From Bacillota bacterium (lineage in GTDB: Bacteria; Bacillota; Clostridia; Christensenellales; UMGS416): a stretch of 38,246 nt of DNA. Shown here piece by piece: positions 8,224-15,513 of the stretch (position 1 is the stretch's first letter; each line of letters begins with the position of its first letter). The notes under the pieces are model-generated. The model did not search any database and was not told where the DNA came from. It worked only from the letters and a program-made list of their open reading frames with translations. Both the position numbers and the translations under genes were made by a program. The stretch lies in the NCBI GenBank assembly GCA_023428265.1, contig JAEYYW010000041.1, positions 1 through 38,246 of the forward strand. The letters run 5' to 3'.

Positions 8224-9117
8224 TCATGTGTAGTTCGCTTTGACATATTCGGCCCATTCATCCCAGAGCTCCTGCTCCGATTTCCCAAAGATGCCCTGAT
8301 AATCTGCCGGTGAGAGGATCAGCTGCTTCACCTTTGCAAACCCATATGTTTCAATGAAGAAGCTGCCCGCCGGCAAAGTGAAGAAATAACCGCCGGTGGT
8401 AATGAAGTCTTGGCCATAGCTTGCGAGGTTTTCAAATGTGGGCAGCCGGTTTTGCTTCACTCTGTTTGCAACTTGCTGCTTCAATATCTCCAGCGGCATC
8501 GGCGGCCCGCCCTCATAGGATGCGACGCCCTCGTTGAGCCATCGGGGCACATCCAGAGGCCAGGAGCTGCTTTTCGTGATCTCATTGATCACCACATGCG
8601 TGAACTCATGCATCGTGCTTGACTTCGTCATGTGCTCATAGGTTCTCACCGGCCCGGGGTTCAACGGAGAGACGAGATAGATGTTTCTCCCGATGGTCCC
8701 TGCCGAAATATAGTCATCCTGGCCCGTGCCTTCGGCATACCCTATGGCGGAGTGCAGCGTTTTGATATCCGGGCATACGGTGACAGGCACCTTGTAGTCC
8801 AGCGGGCAATCCAGGTCGGAGGTCACTTTGGCATAGGCGGCTTCGAGCCCTTTGGCAAGATCATCCAGGCACCCTTTGTCTTGCTCCAGGCAGTATATTT
8901 TGAAGTGCGGAGTCTCTTTCCAAAGCGCGTAGGGTTCGTTGGCTTCGCCGGCCAAACGGGTTGTGGCGGGGGCAGAACCGGCCTGTTCGCCGCTTGTGAT
9001 CGAGACGCTCCCGGCGCTGGCCAACGAAGGCGACAATGTGCCGCCGCCGGGTTCGGCCTCTCCGCAGCCCGCAAGCAGTGATGCCGCGCAGAGCATGAGG
9101 AATACCGGTAATCTCAT
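8224..9117 (-). CDS. Zincin-like metallopeptidase lipoprotein (peptidase MA-like)
   Basis: A 297-residue exported lipoprotein with the lipobox LLAGC at residues 13-17. The mature domain has the zinc-protease motif HEFTH (HExxH), with the gluzincin-type second motif WLNEGVASYEGG about 25 residues later, supplying the third zinc ligand. This arrangement matches the peptidase-MA-like (PF13485) group. Start supported by a GGGAGGGTG ribosome site, and it overlaps the PadR stop as ATGA (9114-9117). Probably acts outside the membrane on an unknown peptide or protein. It may be transcribed together with the DUF362 lipoprotein and permease downstream. Confidence 0.85.
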   Translation of the reverse strand: MRLPVFLMLCAASLLAGCGEAEPGGGTLSPSLASAGSVSITSGEQAGSAPATTRLAGEANEPYALWKETPHFKIYCLEQDKGCLDDLAKGLEAAYAKVTSDLDCPLDYKVPVTVCPDIKTLHSAIGYAEGTGQDDYISAGTIGRNIYLVSPLNPGPVRTYEHMTKSSTMHEFTHVVINEITKSSSWPLDVPRWLNEGVASYEGGPPMPLEILKQQVANRVKQNRLPTFENLASYGQDFITTGGYFFTLPAGSFFIETYGFAKVKQLILSPADYQGIFGKSEQELWDEWAEYVKANYT

Positions 9118-9698
9118 TGCGTTTCACCCTCCCGGCTTGATACGTTTTTATCTTCCAGATCCTTCAGAACACCCAATACTTCGTTGCTCCAGTCGATATA
9201 CGCCTTCGCAACGATCTGGCCAAACCGCAATGTAAAATAGCTGTAGTATTCCGGTAATGAGCCCACGGACGACAAGTTGAAATATGCGGCGATGCCGTTA
9301 TAGGCTTGCAAGTTTTCCTCCTTGGTTTTCTTGAAGCCTGACAGCAAATCAATGCTGTTGTGTATGGGCGCCACGCTGCCGAAGTAGAGCTTCAGCAGCA
9401 AGATGTCTTCATTGTTGATCCGCAGATCAATCGGCGCAGCCATCCACTCCCGAAAGCGCTCCAAGCCCATCTCCGTGATGGTATAGGTGATTCGGGATCG
9501 CCCGCTGCTCTGATCCCGCTCACAGGTCACAGAGTTGTCACCAAGCAGCTTGTTCAGGCCGGGGTAGATCTGCCCGTTGCTGATGCGGTAAAAGTATCCG
9601 ATTTCCTTCTCGATTTTCTTTTTGATATCATAGCCTGTGCTGGGGCTGAGGCTAAGAATCCCCAGCAGCACATAATGACAGGTGTTTTCCTTGCGCAA
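9114..9698 (-). CDS. PadR family transcriptional regulator with C-terminal helical domain
   Basis: A 194-residue PadR/Vir-type regulator. Residues 8-85 form the winged helix, with LLGILSLSPSTGYDIKKKIE, the recognition segment GQIYPGLNKLL and a wing containing GRSRITYTIT. Residues 95-185 are the helical dimerisation domain (Vir_act_alpha_C type). Translation starts at a TTG (9698) behind GAGGTGG. The gene is first in a four-gene minus-strand unit and its stop overlaps the peptidase start, so it probably controls the operon and itself. An 11-nt imperfect palindrome (GTCT-TTT-AGAC, 9730-9740) just downstream of the -10 box is a candidate operator. Confidence 0.9.
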   Translation of the reverse strand: MRKENTCHYVLLGILSLSPSTGYDIKKKIEKEIGYFYRISNGQIYPGLNKLLGDNSVTCERDQSSGRSRITYTITEMGLERFREWMAAPIDLRINNEDILLLKLYFGSVAPIHNSIDLLSGFKKTKEENLQAYNGIAAYFNLSSVGSLPEYYSYFTLRFGQIVAKAYIDWSNEVLGVLKDLEDKNVSSREGETQ

Positions 9699-9729
9699 CT
9701 TGCCACCTCGCGGGTTTGTGATGCAATAG

Positions 9730-9770
9730 GTCTTTTAGACATATTATAGGATGATTTTTCGCTTTGTCAA
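9730..9770 (-). promoter_or_regulatory. Consensus promoter and candidate PadR operator
   Basis: On the minus strand TTGACA (9765-9770) and TATAAT (9743-9748) are separated by 16 bp: both hexamers are perfect sigma-A consensus. GTCTTTTAGAC (9730-9740) lies at the expected transcript start, where a repressor would act. Confidence 0.7.
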
Positions 9771-9831
9771 TAAAAAGATATCTCGATTCTATTTGCCTAC
9801 TTCCTTCGCCCGCCCCCGCATCTGGATGCCG

Positions 9832-9860
9832 TTGATAATTTTCTGGTTTCATGATAAAAT
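9832..9860 (+). promoter_or_regulatory. Promoter of the tRNA-Ser gene
   Basis: TTGATA (9832-9837), 17-bp spacer, TAAAAT (9855-9860), with the tRNA starting 16 bp later. Confidence 0.55.
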
Positions 9861-9875
9861 AATCAGGCTTATTCT

Positions 9876-9966
9876 GGAGAGATGGTTGAGTTGGTCGAAG
9901 GCGCCAGACTCGAAATCTGGAGAACATGAAAGTGTTCCGTGGGTTCGAATCCCACTCTCTCCGCCA
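9876..9966 (+). tRNA. tRNA-Ser (anticodon CGA), target of element integration
   Basis: A 91-nt class II tRNA including an encoded CCA. The acceptor stem GGAGAGA pairs with TCTCTCC (9956-9962), with discriminator G. The anticodon arm is CCAGA-CTCGAAA-TCTGG, anticodon CGA, reading UCG. The long variable arm GAACA (9922-9926)/TGTTC (9933-9937) and T arm GTGGG-TTCGAAT-CCCAC are intact. From position 9909 the sequence probably comes from the integrated element: the displaced original 3' half is at 32606-32661. Confidence 0.95.
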
Positions 9967-9967
9967 C
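9909..9967 (+). repeat. attL: anticodon-loop core and tRNA 3' half
   Basis: The block at 9909-9923 (CTCGAAATCTGGAGA) is identical to 32606-32620. The 31-nt block 9937-9967 matches 32632-32662 with a single C/T difference (9952 versus 32647), while the variable-arm sequence between the two blocks is unrelated. This pattern places the strand exchange within the first 15 bp, at the anticodon loop and the 3' side of its stem. Confidence 0.8.
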
Positions 9968-9980
9968 TTTTCATCGAAAA

Positions 9981-10002
9981 CCTCTGATTTTCAGGGGTTT
10001 TT
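9981..10002 (+). terminator. Terminator of the tRNA, supplied by the element
   Basis: CCTCTGA (9981-9987), loop TTT, TCAGGGG (9991-9997), then TTTTT. It lies on the element side of attL. The original chromosomal tRNA terminator appears to be the hairpin at 32666-32694. Confidence 0.75.
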
Positions 10003-10055
10003 GGTCTTATCTGGGGCATTTTTCGCATTTTCCCGCATTCTGGAATCTTGTACTT

Positions 10056-10073
10056 CCTAACACTTTTCTAACA
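10056..10073 (+). repeat. Left candidate integrase arm-binding site
   Basis: CCTAACACTTTTCTAACA contains two CTAACA half-motifs. It recurs with one mismatch in the same orientation at 32425-32442, close to the other element end. Arm-type sites of tyrosine recombinases have this placement. Confidence 0.5.
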
Positions 10074-10090
10074 GTTCTGACAGGCCGTTT

Positions 10091-11272
10091 TCACCCTAGA
10101 ATTTGCTGCATCGCCTGTGCTGACTGCTCCTGCGCTTTGTAATCCAGGTGCGTATAGATGTCCGCCGTGGTGGAATAGTTGCTGTGCCCCAGCCAGAGTT
10201 GAATCTGCTTCATCGGCACTCCTGCAGCTGCAAGCATGCTGGCACAGCTGTGCCGCAGATCATGAAAGCGGATATGGCGGAGGCCATGCTTCTTTAGTAA
10301 CTGGTTGAAATGCGAAGTCACGTATTTAGGGCGTTGTATGTTTCCCAACGCATCTACGCACACATACCCGTTACGATCTTTCGAATACTCATTTCCAAAC
10401 AGCTTCTTGTACTTTTCCTGTTGCTCTTTCGCCTTCTTCAGTTCTTCGGCGACACGGGGGAGAAGCGGCATGGAGCGGCGGGATGATTGCGTCTTCATCA
10501 CGTCGTAGCCGGTCACCACGTACACCCCGTCCACCTTCTCCTCCAATACCTTGTGCTCGATGACGATGCGGTTTTCTTCAAAATCCACGCTTCTCCAACG
10601 AAGCCCCAACACTTCGCTGCGCCGCGTGCCATAATACAAGGCAATCAGAACCGGGAGGTAAATAGGGTCGTCTGTAATCGCCTCCAGAAGCTTCAGGGCT
10701 TCCTGCGGAGTGTAGTGATCGGCGATGTGAGTGCCTTTCTTGGGCGCATCCACTTTGTCCATGACGTTGTACAGCAGAATGTCCTTCTTCACAGCGTAGG
10801 CCAATGCCTGTTTGATCATCCGGTGATAATGCAGTGCGGTGTTGCCGGAGAGCCCATCCTCGTAGAGCGCTTCATAGAATTCCTCGATGTCATCTGCTTC
10901 CAGTGTGCTCAGCAGAGTCTTTCGTGCTGTAAAAAAGGCATGGGTTCGCCCTTCGATCAACAGCTCGTAGCCCTGATAGGTACCCGTGGTTACACTCTTC
11001 TTCTTCATCTTAAGCCACAGCCTCAGAAAGTCTACGAACAACATATCCGCGTTGGCATCCTTCAGGCGGGATGGCCGGTTGCGAACTTCCGTCCTTTTCG
11101 ACAACTCCTTTTGAAGGAACTCCTGTGCTCTTCTCTTGCTGCCGGGCACTGCCTTATAGCCCGTGTAAACCCAATTTTGCTTGCGGCTGCCCGCCGAATA
11201 CTCGTTGATAACCGCGTAGTACTTTTCGTTCTTGGTTTGTAGGCTGCCGGTCAGCGGTTTTGCGCTTTTCAT
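10091..11272 (-). CDS. int: Tyrosine-type integrase (Tn916-like)
   Basis: A 393-residue site-specific recombinase. The N-terminal about 60 residues are the arm-binding domain. Residues 78-165 form the SAM-like core-binding domain, and 185-390 the catalytic domain. The catalytic set is complete: Arg217 in GTRRSE, His337 and Arg340 in HDLRH, His363 in LGHS and the nucleophile Tyr373 in DIYTH. It would cut and join DNA at the tRNA-Ser attachment site next to it. Start at 11272 behind a GAGGAGATGA ribosome site. It lies 96 bp downstream of the excisionase-like gene on the same strand and is probably co-transcribed. Its stop is 127 bp from the tRNA, the usual position for such enzymes. Confidence 0.95.
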   Translation of the reverse strand: MKSAKPLTGSLQTKNEKYYAVINEYSAGSRKQNWVYTGYKAVPGSKRRAQEFLQKELSKRTEVRNRPSRLKDANADMLFVDFLRLWLKMKKKSVTTGTYQGYELLIEGRTHAFFTARKTLLSTLEADDIEEFYEALYEDGLSGNTALHYHRMIKQALAYAVKKDILLYNVMDKVDAPKKGTHIADHYTPQEALKLLEAITDDPIYLPVLIALYYGTRRSEVLGLRWRSVDFEENRIVIEHKVLEEKVDGVYVVTGYDVMKTQSSRRSMPLLPRVAEELKKAKEQQEKYKKLFGNEYSKDRNGYVCVDALGNIQRPKYVTSHFNQLLKKHGLRHIRFHDLRHSCASMLAAAGVPMKQIQLWLGHSNYSTTADIYTHLDYKAQEQSAQAMQQILG

Positions 11273-11368
11273 GATTCATCTCCTCTCTTGTCCGTTTGCC
11301 TGCTATCGACAGGCGAAGCATAGCACAGGCCGAAAAGAAGCTCCAATGTGCGGACATGCATTTTTCAC

Positions 11369-11560
11369 CTACATCGCAGGCTTGATATCTTTGCCGATCA
11401 GATAGTCAATCGCCTTGACCTTTGGAATGCGGTAGGACTTGCCGACCTTCAGTGCGTAAAGCTTACCGGAGAGGATGAGACGATACACTTCATGCCGGCC
11501 GATATGCAGCATCTTCTGCACGTTTGCGACGGTTAACACATCGGGATATTCGCGGAACAT
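11369..11560 (-). CDS. xis: Excisionase-like helix-turn-helix protein
   Basis: A 63-residue MerR-like/HTH_17 DNA-binding protein with the pattern DVLTVANVQKMLHIGRHEVYRLI followed by a wing LYALKVGKSYRIP. Such small proteins next to tyrosine integrases act as recombination directionality factors. The ATG at 11560 has no ribosome site. A strong GAGGTG (11598-11603 on the minus strand) lies before an in-frame CTG at 11590, suggesting a longer product with ten extra residues including SEYYKV, typical of this family. Located directly upstream of int and downstream of the structured RNA region. Confidence 0.85.
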   Translation of the reverse strand: MFREYPDVLTVANVQKMLHIGRHEVYRLILSGKLYALKVGKSYRIPKVKAIDYLIGKDIKPAM

Positions 11561-11609
11561 GACTTTGTAGTACTCGCTGGCTTCTGACAGGTTGGTACAC
11601 CTCTTTCTA

Positions 11610-12002
11610 TACTATTTATTTTTTGATACCGTTCTTCCATTACCCCTGGAGGGAGAAATATCAGAACTGCCTGTGATTAGCAGGCCACATAGCTTCCGGA
11701 ATGCCGTTCTTCACGAACACCCAGTTGAGCTCCCCGCATTCCTATGCCGGGCCGTCCCTTTACATCACGTTAGCCAGACGGAAGTATCCTTAGTACCCTG
11801 CAGGGTCATTGCAAACCGGTATAATCACTACCTGTATTGGATGGATGTTAGTCGCTCTATGCCTTTCGGCAAGTCTTCGCGCATCCATCCTGTTGCTTCC
11901 GCTCATCGCGCCTGCAAGTTCTACGATCCTGATACTCGATATTCAGTTATCAAGGTTCATGAGGAAATTTACCCCTCACTTATATAAGGAAAAAATGAGG
12001 GG
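11610..12002 (-). ncRNA. Predicted structured RNA leader upstream of xis-int
   Basis: The minus strand contains several nested helices. A 9-bp stem at 11839-11847/11882-11890 encloses TGCC-GAAA-GGCA (11860-11871), a GNRA tetraloop on this strand only. A 7-bp stem at 11698-11704/11736-11742 encloses a 4-bp hairpin at 11706-11718. The 12-nt palindrome ACCCTGCAGGGT is at 11795-11806. A GCCTG/CAGGC hairpin is at 11669-11685, and CCCCTCA/TGAGGGG at 11972-12002. Open reading frames in the region look non-coding. It precedes the excisionase ribosome site, so it could be a 5' leader. The RNA family is not identified; a relic of a group II intron or a new motif are both possible. Confidence 0.45.
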
Positions 12003-12231
12003 GTTGGGCCGGAACGTTATTAAGAACGGTAATAAACTCTATCACTCAATAGCGCAGAACAAGACCTTAATTACTGTGGATAAGCACTTAGAAGTTCTGT
12101 ACTTCATATTCAGTTCACATGGTCATCGAAAGTGTGTTAGCTGAGATGAAATCGCCGACACCAATTCTTCACGATGGTTTTTTGCATTCTGGTAGGATAT
12201 GATATTTCCAACAAATGCTACGAGGCAAAGT

Positions 12232-13482
12232 ATGGCTAATACTATCCTATCCATACAGGGAGAGAAGTTCCTGCTCAACGGCAAGCTGACCTACAGTGAA
12301 TACCCCGGCTCTTTGCCAAAAACGCAGGGTCTTCTGATGAACGCACGGTTCATTCAGGGCATCTTCCACGATGCGAATGACGAAACTCGCTTCCATCGCT
12401 TCGGCCGCATGTTTGATACCGAGCGCAATACAAACGACTTGATTGCCGCCCTACCCAAATGGTATGCCATGGGTCTGCGTGCCTTCACCGTGGGGCTGCA
12501 GGGTGGAGGCCCTTGCTTCACCACACCAAACCATACCATCTGCAATACAGCGTATTCATATGACGGCCTGACGCTCGATGCCGCATATGCCAACCGCCTG
12601 ACGCGCATCCTGCGAACCTGTGACGAATTGGGCATGGTAGTCATTGTGTCCCTGCTTTATGCTGGCCAAGCGCATCGGCTGGACGGCGCGCGGGGCGTGC
12701 TCAACGCCGTGCGTACCGCAAGCCGTTTCCTGCGGGATAGCGGCTACCGTAACATCATCATCGAGGTCGCCAACGAGTATGATATCTTTTCCAAAGAGGA
12801 GTTCCCTTTAGTCCATCACGCACAAGGTGTTGTGGCGCTCATAGAACTGGCCAGAGAGCACAGCGGCCTGCCCGTCGGATGCAGTGGAGGCGGCGGCACC
12901 ATCCACCGCGAGGTCGCACAAGCGAGCGACGTGGTGTTGATCCACGGCAATGGCCAAAGCCGACAATACCTGGTGCAGTGCATTCAAAAGGCCCGGAAAT
13001 ATGCGCCAGGCAAGCCCGTCGTATGCAACGAGGACTCACAGGCGCTGTCCAACATGCAGGTGTGCCTGGACTACGGCGTGTCCTGGGGCTACTATAACAA
13101 CATGACCAAGCAAGAGCCGCCCACCGATTGGGGCATCACTGCGGGCGAAGACCGATACTTCGCCCAGCGCATGGCCTTGGCTGTGGGCATCACTCCACCG
13201 TCCATTCCGCCGGAAGAGCAGTTTTACTTGCAAGGTTTGGGAGCGCATGAAACCACCGACGTGTGCTTCCCCCGCTTGGCCTCGCTGTATCCGGAACAAA
13301 TCGACCATGTAGACTTCTACCGTGACGGTGTGTGGCTGGACCGTTGTTATGACGACCCATTCTCCATGAACTTCCTTGGCAACTGGATGCAGGCAGGTTG
13401 CCCGGATAAAAAAGGCAGCTGGTTGGCTGTAGCCACACTGCGAAACGGACAGACCGTGGAGCGAGTTGTCAAGGTATCATAA
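12232..13482 (+). CDS. Putative cytoplasmic TIM-barrel glycosidase (clan GH-A-like)
   Basis: A 416-residue protein without a signal peptide. The alternating strand/helix pattern is that of a (beta/alpha)8 barrel. Residues 175-183 (IIIEVANEY) place Glu182 after Asn181 at the end of strand 4, as in the acid/base motif of clan GH-A, and VVCNEDS puts Glu267 where the nucleophile lies. The N-terminal segment GEKFLLNGKLTYSE is the start motif seen in such proteins. Substrate unknown. Start at 12232 is chosen because it begins the conserved part; an in-frame ATG at 12199 is possible. It stands alone inside the mobile element and is a cargo gene rather than a mobility gene. Confidence 0.65.
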   Translation: MANTILSIQGEKFLLNGKLTYSEYPGSLPKTQGLLMNARFIQGIFHDANDETRFHRFGRMFDTERNTNDLIAALPKWYAMGLRAFTVGLQGGGPCFTTPNHTICNTAYSYDGLTLDAAYANRLTRILRTCDELGMVVIVSLLYAGQAHRLDGARGVLNAVRTASRFLRDSGYRNIIIEVANEYDIFSKEEFPLVHHAQGVVALIELAREHSGLPVGCSGGGGTIHREVAQASDVVLIHGNGQSRQYLVQCIQKARKYAPGKPVVCNEDSQALSNMQVCLDYGVSWGYYNNMTKQEPPTDWGITAGEDRYFAQRMALAVGITPPSIPPEEQFYLQGLGAHETTDVCFPRLASLYPEQIDHVDFYRDGVWLDRCYDDPFSMNFLGNWMQAGCPDKKGSWLAVATLRNGQTVERVVKVS

Positions 13483-13512
13483 CAATCCTCCCAGCAGAAC
13501 ATGTGATCCATA

Positions 13513-13923
13513 CCTCTGATCCGTAGATGTGAGCACTGCGGACGGAACTTCCTGTCTTGTTCCAAAGTCTCCTGCTTTACGAACGATCGGTTGAGGGTAC
13601 GGAGAAAACCTGCAAGGACATTGATGTAATGGAAAAAATTACCTGATGGTCGTGGCTGATGAAGCGTGTAATCTGTTTCGTCGGATGAACAATGCCTACT
13701 ATATGCGAACAAAACGTGCGCCAGCGATTTATACGCAGGTGGCGTATAAGTCATGGAGGGAAACGCTAGGGAAATGATGAAGCAGGTGGAAGATGGGGCA
13801 ATGACTGTGGGGGAGTTTGAGGAGATGGTACGAGCAAATAAGAAGCTGAACTTATGCTACTATTTTGTCTATAATGCGCAACCTATAACGTGCTGTCTAT
13901 CACACCTAACTGGAATAATGTGA
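13513..13923 (+). pseudogene. Decayed zinc-ribbon (DUF6076-like) gene
   Basis: Fragments in shifting frames line up in order. First comes RRCEHCGRNFLSCS from about 13521, a CxxC zinc-ribbon start. Then comes KTCKDIDVMEKIT (about 13600) in another frame, then FRRMNNAYYMRTKRAP and YKSWRETLGK (13677-13780). A 56-codon remnant (13753-13923) contains MTVGEFEEMVRANKKL. At least two frameshifts and stops separate them. The order and motifs resemble DUF6076-type proteins of Clostridia, an assignment from memory and not certain. The stretch is not translated as one protein. Confidence 0.5.
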
Positions 13924-14062
13924 TTGTTGCTCGACTGAATTTGCGGAGTATCCTACTAAAGAATACCTTCGACACCTAATCAAAGGTCAGTTTTGATACA
14001 AGGAAAGCCCAGTTTTTCTATGCTTCGGCTGTCGAAAATTGCATGAAATTACCATTATTATA

Positions 14063-14091
14063 TTGACATTGTCATTTGGACGAAGAATAAT
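14063..14091 (+). promoter_or_regulatory. Predicted promoter upstream of the methyltransferase operon
   Basis: TTGACA (14063-14068), 17 bp, AATAAT (14086-14091). It precedes the decayed HTH gene and the six-gene operon. Confidence 0.4.
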
Positions 14092-14126
14092 TATATAGTC
14101 TGCTCGGCTGACTGGTGATTGGTCGA

Positions 14127-14239
14127 ATGAACGGATATTTGACAGTCCAGGAAGATGCTAATATGGGAGTCACAGAACGGCAAGTGCAGCATGGTGCAGG
14201 GTAGATAAAGTTTGCACGCCCCACCTGAATTATCTATAA
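14127..14239 (+). pseudogene. Decayed excisionase-like HTH gene
   Basis: The frame from ATG 14127 reads MNGYLTVQE...MGVTERQVQ, the start of a common HTH_17 protein of Clostridial elements. A stop follows, and the expected continuation (WCRVDKV...) is in the next frame up to 14239. One deletion and one frameshift explain it. It lies where a controller gene of the restriction operon might once have been. Confidence 0.5.
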
Positions 14240-14275
14240 AATCGACAAGAGAACCGTGATAATACGGAAACCAAT

Positions 14276-15490
14276 TTGATTGCTATTATAAATGCACTGA
14301 AGGGAAGTGTCTGGGTGAATACAGACATTGAGCAGCAGATGCCTTTGCGCGTCTTCGAAGCTTTTGCCGGAATCGGCGCTCAGGCAACCGCTCTTGAACG
14401 TCTGAATGCGAATTTTGAAATTGTCGGTATCAGTGAATGGATGGTTGATGCAATTATCTGTTACGATGCCATTCATCATCCGAACGAAGAAGCGGCGGAC
14501 TTGCCCATATACGAAGAACAGCTGGAGTATCTTTCCCAATTTGAATTCAGCCGCGAATCGTCGAGACGGACGAATCTGAAGCTGATCGAGCGTGATCTGA
14601 TTGAGAAACTGTATATAGCCAACCAAAGGAGCAAGAATTATGGCTCAATCTCCCAACTGACCGGGGAAAAAATGCCAGAATGCGATCTGCTGATATACAG
14701 TTTTCCATGTCAAGACCTTTCAACGGGGGGGAACGGGCTGGGGATGAAAAAAGGCTCAGGCACCCGTTCTTCACTACTATGGGAAGTTGAACGGTTGCTC
14801 GGGGAACTAAAGAAGCTTAATAAACTCCCGAGCTATCTGCTCATGGAAAATGTTAAGACCATCCTGTGCTGCAAATACCGGGATGATCTAAAGGAGTTCC
14901 TTGATTTTCTGGAATCAATCGGGTATAGGAACGATCAACCCATGCTCCTTAATTCCCTTGATTTCGGTATTCCGCAGGACAGGGAACGCGCTTTTATTGT
15001 GAGCAGAATGGGAGAAAAACCACTGTCTGTTTCCGAGTCCATCAAAAAAGCCAAAAAAGAAAGAGTCTTCGATGCTACACAGTACCTACGGGTTGATTAC
15101 AGCCGGGAAGTCCTGAAAAACGAAGCGGATATTGCCCAGCTCCACAACACACCATCCCGCATGGTTATGTGGAACATAAACGGAAAGGAAGCAAACGCGG
15201 CAACGATCATCCGAACCATTACCTGTAACATGGACAGAACACAGACCGCAGCCCTGTTCAAATATAGAGGGGCTCTGGGAGACACTTTCCGCAGACTGAC
15301 CATCCGTGAGGCATTTATGTTCATGGGTTTCACCGAAGAAGAGTATGAGCGCACAATCCATCTGGACTTCAGCTACCGCCGCATGAACAAGCTCATCGGC
15401 AACTCCATCGTTGTAAATGTTCTGACGGAGATATTCCGTGAGATGTTTGCGGGCTGTTATGGTGTGGCTCCCCGCGAAAGCACGGAGTGA
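14276..15490 (+). CDS. DNA (cytosine-5) methyltransferase
   Basis: A 404-residue m5C methyltransferase that would transfer a methyl group from S-adenosylmethionine to cytosine in a specific site. Motifs, counted from the ATG at 14276: I FEAFAGIG (27-34), IV SFPCQDLS with catalytic Cys145, VI ENVK (191-194), VIII QDRER (234-238) and X GNSIVVNVL near 380. The target-recognition region between VIII and X is about 100 residues. The start is uncertain: a GTG at 14315 behind AGGGAAG and an ATG at 14339 are in frame, both before motif I. First gene of a compact operon; the methylase would mark host DNA for the ATPase and nuclease components that follow. Confidence 0.92.
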   Translation: MIAIINALKGSVWVNTDIEQQMPLRVFEAFAGIGAQATALERLNANFEIVGISEWMVDAIICYDAIHHPNEEAADLPIYEEQLEYLSQFEFSRESSRRTNLKLIERDLIEKLYIANQRSKNYGSISQLTGEKMPECDLLIYSFPCQDLSTGGNGLGMKKGSGTRSSLLWEVERLLGELKKLNKLPSYLLMENVKTILCCKYRDDLKEFLDFLESIGYRNDQPMLLNSLDFGIPQDRERAFIVSRMGEKPLSVSESIKKAKKERVFDATQYLRVDYSREVLKNEADIAQLHNTPSRMVMWNINGKEANAATIIRTITCNMDRTQTAALFKYRGALGDTFRRLTIREAFMFMGFTEEEYERTIHLDFSYRRMNKLIGNSIVVNVLTEIFREMFAGCYGVAPRESTE

Positions 15491-15513
15491 CCGCCAAGAG
15501 GGAGGTGCGAGAT

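Noticed and set aside
11592..11987. Open frames of 131 and 111 codons on the plus strand in the xis leader
   Set aside because: No ribosome site, no protein-like pattern, and they overlie the helices of the predicted minus-strand RNA.
11610..12002. Group II intron reading of the structured region
   Set aside because: No reverse transcriptase gene and no recognised domain V/VI sequence; left as one possible origin only.
12075..12083. A perfect DnaA-box match (TGTGGATAA) in the region before the glycosidase gene
   Set aside because: Only one copy, no iterons, AT-rich unwinding segment or replication gene nearby; a single 9-mer is expected by chance in a 38-kb window with near-matches allowed.
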